A DNA stretch of 6,451 nt from Thermoanaerobaculia bacterium (GTDB lineage Bacteria > Acidobacteriota > Thermoanaerobaculia > Multivoradales > UBA5704), in contig JAICSG010000241.1 of NCBI GenBank assembly GCA_025937035.1, forward strand, positions 1-6,451. Direction: 5' to 3'. Positions within the stretch are counted from its first letter, which is position 1, and every line of letters begins with the position of its first letter. A model generated the notes under the pieces. It made no database searches. It was not told where the DNA came from and was given only the letters and a program-made list of their open reading frames with translations. The position numbers were made by a program, and so were the translations under genes. Positions 1 through 4,792 of this stretch are shown here, in pieces.

Positions 1-26
1 CTGGGGACGGAGACGCCGCAAGGAAT

Positions 27-103
27 GTAGAGACGCCCCGTGGGGCGTCTCCGAGGCGGCGGAGATGGCCCGATCGCGGAGACGCCCCACGGGGCGTCTC
101 TAC
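27..103. repeat. Paired inverted palindromic repeat, copy 1 (BIME/MITE-like)
   Basis: Two 25-nt units, 27-51 and 79-103, are exact reverse complements of each other. Each is itself a near-perfect palindrome: GAGACGCCCC, a 2-nt centre, then GGGGCGTCTC, with GTA on the outer side. The 27-nt spacer begins CGAGGCGG, as the spacer of copy 2 also does, so the conserved core extends to about 33 nt. The pair begins 27 nt beyond the stop of the DUF2071 gene, in the position of a transcript 3' end, where it could act as an mRNA-stabilising or terminating structure. The layout resembles REP/BIME pairs. No transposase is in the window. Bases 11-18 (AGACGCCG) may be a decayed piece of a related unit. Confidence 0.85.
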
Positions 104-130
104 GATGGGACAGCCGCCGTTCCGGCCCCC

Positions 131-856
131 TCAGATTACCCGCCGCCCCGGATAGACCGCCACCTCCGAGCCGTCCGCCAGGAAGGCCGAGCTGGGCTCG
201 CCGGACAGGGGCGCCGCGAATTGCCGGCCGTAGAGGGCGGCCACGTCGCAGTCGAGCACGGGGCGCAGCAGCTTCCAGACCCGCCAGCGCGGGTGCTCCA
301 CCTGGTACTCCACGCAGCCGCCGCCGCGCAGGGAGGAGTACCCCCAGTAGTGCTCGGTGATGAATTCCTCCTCCGAGCCCGGCGCCGCCTCCTCAGGCGT
401 GCCCACCACCACCGCGCCGATGCCGTTCCAGCGCCCCCGGAGCCGCCAGCCGTACATCACGTACAGGCCGCCCCGGGTGGGGTCCCCGGTGATCGAATGG
501 CGCATGGGCAGGGATACGTACTTCTCGCCGTAGAGGAGCCGCGCCGTGCCGGCGATGGCGAAGCGGGGGACGATCTCCTTGACGAAGACCACCCCGCGCC
601 GCCAGCCGTCCTCCGCCTTGCGGCGCACGTAGAAGCGGAGGTTCACCTCCTCGAAGTCGCGATGCCCGGGAATGGCGATCCCCCGCACCCGGGTGTCGAG
701 GAAGAGGAAGCCCACCATGCTGGCGAAGGTCTTCCCCTGCCACGAGTCGAGCTCCGTGCCGGCCGGCACCAGGGGCTGGAGGATCTCCGGCGGCACCTCG
801 TAGTTGAGCATGGCGAGGTAGCGCCAGCGGGCGGTCAGGAAGGGGCGGGGGGGCAC
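131..856 (-). CDS. DUF2071 family protein (YqjF-like)
   Basis: This 241-aa protein is recognised as DUF2071, the family of Bacillus subtilis YqjF, which has an acetoacetate-decarboxylase-like fold and no settled reaction. Family signatures seen are an N-terminal W11-R-Y-L..M16-L-N-Y-E-V, then V30-P-A-G-T-E-L-D, G49-F-L-F-L-D-T-R, V71-N-L-R-F-Y-V-R, and H169-Y-W-G-Y in the C-terminal half. There is no signal peptide or membrane segment, so it is likely cytoplasmic. The GTG at 856 is chosen because it keeps the conserved W-R-x-L-x-M segment; the next in-frame ATG (811) would remove it. It starts 9 nt after the aceK stop with no strong Shine-Dalgarno site, so translational coupling to aceK is likely. 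Length is normal for the family. Family assignment is firm; the function is unknown. Confidence 0.85.
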   Translation of the reverse strand: MPPRPFLTARWRYLAMLNYEVPPEILQPLVPAGTELDSWQGKTFASMVGFLFLDTRVRGIAIPGHRDFEEVNLRFYVRRKAEDGWRRGVVFVKEIVPRFAIAGTARLLYGEKYVSLPMRHSITGDPTRGGLYVMYGWRLRGRWNGIGAVVVGTPEEAAPGSEEEFITEHYWGYSSLRGGGCVEYQVEHPRWRVWKLLRPVLDCDVAALYGRQFAAPLSGEPSSAFLADGSEVAVYPGRRVI

Positions 857-865
857 GGCTCGATC

Positions 866-2614
866 TTAGCCCACGAGCGCCTGCGAGGCCGGCCGCAGCC
901 GCCGCCCCTCGCCATAGGGGTAGAACGACACCACCTCCCCCTGGCGAAGGCGCTCCTGGAGCCCCCGCCAGAGCTCGGCGCCGAACAGGTCGCCGTGCTC
1001 GCGGAGGAAGGCCTCCCGCAGCTCCCCCTGGAGGCCCAGGAAGGTGAGCAGCTCGGAGGGGAAGATGTCGTCCTCCCCGACGCCGAACCAGGGCTCGGCC
1101 GCCATCTCCTCCAGCTCGTCCCTGGGCGGCGGCAGCTCCCGGAAGGTGAGGTCGGTGAGCGAGCAGAGCTCGTCGTAGTCGTAGGAGAGGACCCGGCCGT
1201 GGCGGGTGACGCCGAAGTTCTTGAGCAGCACGTCGCCCGGGAAGATGTTGGCCGCCGCGAGGTCCTTGAGGCAGCGCCCCCAGTCGAGCACAGCCGCCCC
1301 GGCCTGGCCTGCTTCCGTCTGCTGGATGTAGAGGTCGAGAGGGACCACCTTCCGCTCGACGTAGCAGTGGCGGACCAGCACCTCCTCGCCGTGGACGGAG
1401 ACCGTGCGCGAGGCGTCGGCGAGGAGCTCCTCGAGCAGCTCGGGGGCGAAGCGCGAGCGCGGGAAGGTGAGGAACTCGAACTCCTGGAAGCCCACCAGCC
1501 GCCCCACCCGGTCGTGGACCTGCACGGTGCGGTACTTCTCCTTCACCCGCTCCCGCGTGGTGTTCTTCTGGGGCGGGAAGGCGTCCTTGATCACCTTGAA
1601 GACGAACTCGTAGGAAGGGAGCGTGAACACCGACATCACGAGGCCGCTGGCCCCGGGGGCCGCCACGAAGCAGGCCTCGCTGCCGGCGATGTGGGCCATG
1701 AGGTCCCGGTAGAGCTCGGTCTTGCCGTGCTTCCGGTAGCCGAGGGAGGTGTAGAGCTCCGGGATGCGCTTTCTCGGCAGGATCGACCTCAGGAAGCCGA
1801 TCACCTGGCGCGGGCTCGCCACGTCGACGTGGAAGTCCCAGCGCGCGAAGCTGAACACCACGCTGGTCTCGTCCTCGGTGTGGAGCACGGCGTCGACCGT
1901 GATCCCCTCCCGGGGATTGACCAGGGCCAGCACCACCGGCACGCAGGCGTCCCCGCGGCGGGCCCGCCCCACCACGTAGACCCCCTTGTTGCGGAAGAAG
2001 AGGGGCCGCAGCACGTCCAGCGCGTCGATCTCGGGGGTGCCGAGCGCCTGGGCCATCCCCCGGTCGAGCCGCTCGGCCGCCAGGGCGGCGTCCCCCGCGA
2101 GGTCGCGGAAGGGGACCCGGAAGCCGGCGTCCTCCAGGACCCGGCGCACCACGGCGGCGTCGATCCGGTGGACGGCGTACATGCGGGCGCTCGCCATCTC
2201 CCAGCCGTGGAAAGGCAAGGGAAACTCATCGGTGGTGAAGTCGATGGCGGGATCGACTCCGTCGTGGGCGAAGACCTTGCGGGTGATGGAGTTGAAGTAG
2301 GTCTGGGCGATCTCGAAGTCGTCGCGCCCGAGGATGGCCCGGATGTAGGCCTCCTTCATCGCCGCCCACACGGCCGGGTCGGCCAGGCGGTCGCGGAGCT
2401 GGCCGCGCAGGACCTCGATCGTCTCGTCGACGCTCCACGACGGCAGCTCCAGCTTCTCCAGGGTGTCGCGGTGGATCCCCTCCCAGTCGCGCTCCTCGAA
2501 GCGCTGCCGCACCCGCCGCGTGATGGCGCGCAGCCCCCGGTGGTGCTCGTCGAAGGCTTGGCGGATGGTCTCGGCGCCGCGGGCGGCGGTGGCTTGGAGG
2601 TCCATGGTGGGCAT
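866..2614 (-). CDS. aceK: Isocitrate dehydrogenase kinase/phosphatase AceK
   Basis: This 582-aa protein, close to the 578 aa of E. coli AceK, phosphorylates and dephosphorylates isocitrate dehydrogenase and so sets flux between the TCA cycle and the glyoxylate bypass. The regulatory N-terminal half is followed by the protein-kinase-like half. K340 in V-F-K-V-I-K-D matches E. coli K336. The active-site block N-I-F-P-G-D461-V-L-L-K465-N466-F-G-V-T-R-H-G-R, ending in Y-D479-Y-D-E, matches E. coli D457, K461, N462 and D475, so the catalytic machinery looks complete. The frame stays open upstream to 2917, but that part only translates repeats and has no family similarity. The ATG at 2614 is preferred; the ATG at 2605 is an alternative. 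Neither has a Shine-Dalgarno site. The usual partners aceA and aceB are absent here. A DUF2071 gene follows after 9 nt. Confidence 0.96.
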   Translation of the reverse strand: MPTMDLQATAARGAETIRQAFDEHHRGLRAITRRVRQRFEERDWEGIHRDTLEKLELPSWSVDETIEVLRGQLRDRLADPAVWAAMKEAYIRAILGRDDFEIAQTYFNSITRKVFAHDGVDPAIDFTTDEFPLPFHGWEMASARMYAVHRIDAAVVRRVLEDAGFRVPFRDLAGDAALAAERLDRGMAQALGTPEIDALDVLRPLFFRNKGVYVVGRARRGDACVPVVLALVNPREGITVDAVLHTEDETSVVFSFARWDFHVDVASPRQVIGFLRSILPRKRIPELYTSLGYRKHGKTELYRDLMAHIAGSEACFVAAPGASGLVMSVFTLPSYEFVFKVIKDAFPPQKNTTRERVKEKYRTVQVHDRVGRLVGFQEFEFLTFPRSRFAPELLEELLADASRTVSVHGEEVLVRHCYVERKVVPLDLYIQQTEAGQAGAAVLDWGRCLKDLAAANIFPGDVLLKNFGVTRHGRVLSYDYDELCSLTDLTFRELPPPRDELEEMAAEPWFGVGEDDIFPSELLTFLGLQGELREAFLREHGDLFGAELWRGLQERLRQGEVVSFYPYGEGRRLRPASQALVG

Positions 2615-2617
2615 TAA

Positions 2618-2740
2618 AAGGGACCCAAGGGACTGCAGGGACAACAGGGACAACAGGGACAACAGACCAAGCTGGAAGCGCGGTTTTTTTATCCGCTGTC
2701 CCTTCTGTCCCTGAAGTCCCTGTTGTCTCTTGGGTCCCTT
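2618..2740 (-). repeat. Inverted array of 9-nt repeats forming the aceK leader
   Basis: The left arm (2618-2665) reads as five nonamers: AAGGGACCC, AAGGGACTG and three perfect CAGGGACAA units (2636-2662), plus a trailing CAG. The right arm (2696-2740) reads as five nonamers in the opposite sense: CTGTCCCTT, CTGTCCCTG, AAGTCCCTG, TTGTCTCTT, GGGTCCCTT. The outer 12 bp (2618-2629 with 2729-2740) pair perfectly and the rest pairs with scattered mismatches around a core AGGGAC. The 33-nt loop (2663-2695) includes a run of seven T (A in the aceK transcript). The array lies between the predicted aceK transcription start (about 2747) and the start codon, leaving only 3 nt before the ATG, so the leader could fold into one long imperfect hairpin. 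Confidence 0.85.
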
Positions 2741-2741
2741 G

Positions 2742-2860
2742 TTTCTTCCACGCAGTATACCCCTCCCCCCACGCACCCTCGACGAGCGCGAGCGGGAGGA
2801 GCACCTGCGGCTGCGGCACCTGCTGAAACGGCGAGCGGGGAACCGAAGCGGTTTTCCACT
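2742..2860 (+). other. Intergenic stretch with a possible decayed coding remnant
   Basis: Between the nonamer array and repeat copy 2, one plus-strand frame (phase of 2715, stop TAG at 2862-2864) reads L-D-E-R-E-R-E-E-H-L-R-L-R-H-L-L-K-R-R and then A-G-N-R-S-G-F-P-L before the stop. The charged, helical composition resembles the C-terminus of a real protein more than random GC-rich translation. There is no start codon or ribosome site, and the frame is closed at 2712. It could be the end of a gene destroyed by repeat insertion, or chance. The stretch also carries the aceK promoter on the other strand. Confidence 0.2.
2754..2782 (-). promoter_or_regulatory. Candidate sigma-70-type promoter for aceK
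   Basis: Read on the minus strand, TATACT (2759-2754) matches five of six bases of the -10 consensus. A 17-nt spacer separates it from a weak -35, TCGAGG (2782-2777), with three of six matches. The predicted start near 2747 puts the whole nonamer hairpin in the leader. The -10 box stands out against the GC-rich background; the weak -35 suggests an activator or a modest promoter. Confidence 0.5.
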
Positions 2861-2989
2861 GTAGAGACGCCCCGTGGGGCGTCTCCGAGGCGGAGGGAAC
2901 GATCCGATGGGCCACAATGTGACCGCGGAGCGTCCGGGAGAGCACAGCCGATATTGCCGCTCCAGAGACGCCCCACGGGGCGTCTCTAC
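2861..2989. repeat. Paired inverted palindromic repeat, copy 2 (BIME/MITE-like)
   Basis: Units 2861-2885 and 2965-2989 are identical to those of copy 1 and in the same relative orientation. The first unit again continues CGAGGCGG, giving 33 nt of identity with copy 1. The spacer is 79 nt instead of 27 and differs after the shared start, so the ends are conserved and the middle is not. It lies in the divergent aceK-csp intergenic region, upstream of the csp promoter. Confidence 0.85.
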
Positions 2990-3012
2990 AATGGTCCCAG
3001 ACGGCGCAAAGC

Positions 3013-3041
3013 TTGACAGCCTTCCTCTTTCCCCCTACTCT
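3013..3041 (+). promoter_or_regulatory. Candidate sigma-70-type promoter for the cold-shock gene
   Basis: A perfect -35 hexamer TTGACA (3013-3018), a 17-nt pyrimidine-rich spacer, and TACTCT (3036-3041) as a -10 with its T, A and final T conserved. The predicted start near 3048 gives a leader of about 110 nt. Long leaders are typical of cold-shock mRNAs. Confidence 0.6.
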
Positions 3042-3091
3042 CCGCGCTGGCAGGCAACAGACAAGCCTGTCTCAGTAACCAGTGAACGCAG

Positions 3092-3118
3092 AGGGACCTG
3101 GCTTTTGAGTGGGTCCCT
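3092..3118 (+). promoter_or_regulatory. Hairpin in the cold-shock gene leader
   Basis: AGGGACC (3092-3098) pairs with GGTCCCT (3112-3118) around a 13-nt loop, followed by TTCGTGTTT. The arms match the core of the nonamers in the divergent aceK leader; GGGTCCCTT (3111-3119) is identical to 2732-2740. It could be a weak attenuator or a cold-responsive leader structure. A second small stem, CAGGC/GCCTG, lies at 3051-3069. I see no match to the E. coli cold box. Confidence 0.4.
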
Positions 3119-3158
3119 TTCGTGTTTCTGGGGAAAACCAAGAAAGAGAGTTTGCAGA

Positions 3159-3371
3159 ATGCGTAACACCGGAAGAGTGAAGTGGTTCAACGACAGCAAG
3201 GGATTCGGATTCATCACGCCGGAGGACGGTCAGAAGGACTGCTTCGTCCACCACTCGGCGATCCAGGGCAACGGCTTCAAGTCGCTGGCCGAGGGGGACC
3301 GCGTGGAGTACGACGTCGTGGCCGGCAAGAAGGGCCCGGCCGCCAGCAACGTCGTGAAGATCGCCGGCTGA
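3159..3371 (+). CDS. Cold-shock domain protein (CspA family)
   Basis: This 70-aa single-domain cold-shock protein has the normal length for the family: a small OB-fold that binds single-stranded RNA and DNA in the cytoplasm and melts RNA structure. RNP1 is K14-G-F-G-F-I19 and RNP2 is F29-V-H-H-S-A-I35; the opening G-R-V-K-W-F-N and the closing A-S-N-V-V-K-I are also canonical. The ATG at 3159 is chosen because the family starts here and a purine-rich AGAAAGAGAG (3141-3150) lies 8 nt upstream; the open frame further upstream only translates repeats. It is monocistronic, with its own promoter and terminator. The long structured leader fits post-transcriptional control, but cold induction cannot be read from sequence, and many family members are constitutive. 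The exact csp paralog letter cannot be assigned. Confidence 0.97.
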   Translation: MRNTGRVKWFNDSKGFGFITPEDGQKDCFVHHSAIQGNGFKSLAEGDRVEYDVVAGKKGPAASNVVKIAG

Positions 3372-3399
3372 GCCACGCCTCACTCAACCTGCCGATGGA

Positions 3400-3425
3400 G
3401 CCGCTCCGTTTTGGGGCGGCTTTTT
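3400..3425 (+). terminator. Intrinsic terminator of the cold-shock gene
   Basis: GCCGCTCC (3400-3407), a 5-nt GTTTT loop and GGGGCGGC (3413-3420) form an 8-bp stem with one U-G wobble, followed at once by TTTTT, then CGTTTT. There is no T-run on the other strand, so it serves the plus-strand gene. It ends 5 nt before the stop codon of the convergent channel gene. Confidence 0.85.
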
Positions 3426-3430
3426 CGTTT

Positions 3431-4486
3431 TCAGCCCAGGTGCGCGGCCACCACCCGGGCCCACAGCAGGGCGTTGAAGAGCAGGTAGCCGGCCGGGAAC
3501 AGAATCAGGCTCCAGCGGTCGATCGCCGTCACCGTCCGCCCCTCTCCGCTCCCGCGCAACCGGAACACCACCACGCTCTCCGCCGACGCCAGGAAGATCA
3601 TGAAGAAGCTCCCCAGCAGGAAGTCGTCCAGCAGGGTGAGATAGGAGGTCCGCGGCGTGATGCCGCCCACCACATAGCTGAACGCCACCGTCGCCAGCAG
3701 CAGGGTGACCGCCACCGTCGAGCGATCGCCGAGATCCGCCGGCTCGAGCAGGAAGACGGTCCAGGAGAGGATCACCAGCAAGACCTCGATGGCGATGATC
3801 TTCCAGGCGTAGAACGCCGGCCGGCGGGCGACGTGGATCTCGATCCGGTACCGCGAGAAGGTCTGGTCGATGAAGCCGTAGTACTCCGGCGTATGCCGCA
3901 CGCGGATCTCCTCGATCTCCCACTCCGGCAGGCGCACCCTGTCGCTCAGCACGTTCCGGGGATCGGCCGGCCAACCCCGTTCGGCGTCCCCCCGGGCCTT
4001 CTCCTCCATGCCACCGTCGAAGGCCACGTCCTCGATTTTGGCGGAGGATTCCACGTAGACCGGCAGCACCTGGCGATCGAACGGAAAGTCGCGGAGATTC
4101 AGCGGCGCCCGGAACCTGCCAGAGTAGGTGCTCAGCAGACGCACCCGGCCGGGCGCGGGGCTCTCGACGGCCGGGGCCGCCCAGCGCGACCGCTGGTCCA
4201 GCGCGTTGACCAGGTCGATCTGCGGCTGCCACTTCACCTCCTGCGCCCGGAGGTCGGGATCCGCGCCGGTCAGGCGCGGGTCCTCCCATTCCATGTACAG
4301 ATAGAAGTCGGCCTGGAAGCTCTCGGACACCGAGTCCACGTCCGTCACCGAGTTGAAGTAGAAATTCGTCGTGATCCGCGTCGGATGGGCCGGCGGCGGC
4401 ACGGCCTGCTCGGCATGGGCCCAGCGGCCCGTGGCCGCCAGCAGGATCAGCAGGACGAGCCAGGGGCGGCCGATCTTCGAATCCAT
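3431..4486 (-). CDS. Prokaryotic pentameric ligand-gated ion channel (Cys-loop receptor superfamily)
   Basis: This 351-aa protein should form a homopentameric channel in the inner membrane with its ligand domain in the periplasm. A signal peptide spans residues 1-25 (cleavage A-H-A/E-Q). The extracellular beta domain (about 26-221) has W67-E-D-P-R-L and a cysteine-free Pro-loop, L131-R-D-F-P-F-D-R-Q. Membrane helices are TM1 about 224-247, TM2 about 254-274, TM3 about 284-308 and TM4 about 325-348; the TM3-TM4 link is about a dozen residues, as in bacterial members. The pore entrance is G253-D254-R255, with L264 at the 9' gate position and P278 in the TM2-TM3 loop. TM4 reads D323-R-W-S..L-F-P..FN. 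The whole protein lacks cysteine. A strong Shine-Dalgarno site supports the ATG at 4486. The gene is transcribed alone. The ligand is unknown; cation selectivity is inferred from the acidic -1' residue. Confidence 0.93.
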   Translation of the reverse strand: MDSKIGRPWLVLLILLAATGRWAHAEQAVPPPAHPTRITTNFYFNSVTDVDSVSESFQADFYLYMEWEDPRLTGADPDLRAQEVKWQPQIDLVNALDQRSRWAAPAVESPAPGRVRLLSTYSGRFRAPLNLRDFPFDRQVLPVYVESSAKIEDVAFDGGMEEKARGDAERGWPADPRNVLSDRVRLPEWEIEEIRVRHTPEYYGFIDQTFSRYRIEIHVARRPAFYAWKIIAIEVLLVILSWTVFLLEPADLGDRSTVAVTLLLATVAFSYVVGGITPRTSYLTLLDDFLLGSFFMIFLASAESVVVFRLRGSGEGRTVTAIDRWSLILFPAGYLLFNALLWARVVAAHLG

Positions 4487-4490
4487 GGGC

Positions 4491-4498
4491 TCCCTCCC
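4491..4498 (-). promoter_or_regulatory. Strong ribosome binding site of the channel gene
   Basis: Minus-strand GGGAGGGA contains GGAGG 6 nt before the ATG at 4486, which fixes this start. It contrasts with aceK, which has no such site. Confidence 0.8.
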
Positions 4499-4548
4499 GG
4501 CAAAGGCTCAAGACCTCAAGAGAAACGAATGACCACTGGTTTCTCCAG

Positions 4549-4577
4549 AGGTTACGAGAGCAGCGGAAGGGAGTCAA
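4549..4577 (-). promoter_or_regulatory. Candidate sigma-70-type promoter for the channel gene
   Basis: Minus-strand TTGACT (4577-4572) matches five of six -35 bases. After a 17-nt spacer comes TAACCT (4554-4549), which keeps T, A and the final T of the -10. The predicted start near 4542 gives a leader of about 55 nt. The design (good -35, TA...T -10, N17) is the same as at the cold-shock gene. Confidence 0.5.
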
Positions 4578-4632
4578 CCCGAGGAGCAGGCGGGCCTTTC
4601 CGGGGGAATCTTTTCGTTTTCCGGCGCCACAC

Positions 4633-4660
4633 AAAAGGGGCGTCCACGCCGGGACGCCCC
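4633..4660 (-). terminator. Terminator-like hairpin on the minus strand upstream of the channel promoter
   Basis: GGGGCGTCC (4637-4645) and GGACGCCCC (4652-4660) form a perfect 9-bp stem with a 6-nt loop. On the minus strand it is followed by TTTTGTGT; on the plus strand only GAAA follows. It would stop minus-strand transcription before the channel promoter, yet no minus-strand gene ends here. It may block antisense transcription from under the oxygenase gene or mark a lost gene or small RNA. The arms share the octamer GACGCCCC with the interspersed palindromes, but in the opposite arrangement. Confidence 0.5.
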
Positions 4661-4792
4661 GAAACACAGCTCAGAGTCTTACACAAGCAGTACCGCCGGT
4701 AGGAAGGCGGTGTCGCAATGAGAAGATCGGCTTTGTATCCCTAGTGTGGACCGCGGACCGGACCGGGACAGCCACGATAAGATGGCGGTCCC
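4661..4792. other. Upstream region of the oxygenase gene
   Basis: This is the right part of the 306-nt gap between the divergent channel and oxygenase genes. I see a 6-bp stem, ACCGCC/GGCGGT, at 4692-4711 and short GGACC iterations near 4758-4770, but no convincing -35/-10 pair for the oxygenase and no clear Shine-Dalgarno site before its ATG. No short reading frame here looks coding. Confidence 0.4.

Noticed and set aside
65..2617. 850-codon open frame on the plus strand opposite aceK and DUF2071
   Set aside because: It is the antisense shadow of two well-recognised genes in GC-rich DNA. Its translation is low-complexity in V, E, H, G and R and matches no family, and it begins inside the palindromic repeat.
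2636..2740. CRISPR-like or minisatellite array
   Set aside because: Units are 9 nt and contiguous with no spacers, in two opposed orientations, and no cas gene is present.
2615..2917. N-terminal extension of AceK to 683 aa
   Set aside because: The extra 101 residues translate the nonamer array and palindromic repeat and have no counterpart in AceK. Start at 2614 gives the family length.
27..2989. Composite transposon or IS pair
   Set aside because: The flanking units are about 25-nt palindromes without a transposase gene, and no target-site duplication was seen beside them. Only a REP/BIME-like label is supported.
2874..3158. N-terminal extension of the cold-shock protein to 165 aa
   Set aside because: It translates repeat copy 2 and the promoter/leader. 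The canonical cold-shock domain begins at 3159.
3182..4702. 506-codon plus-strand frame across the csp and channel genes, and a 427-codon minus-strand frame at 3384-4667
   Set aside because: Both overlap recognised genes out of frame and have biased, family-less translations. They are long only because stop codons are rare at this GC content.
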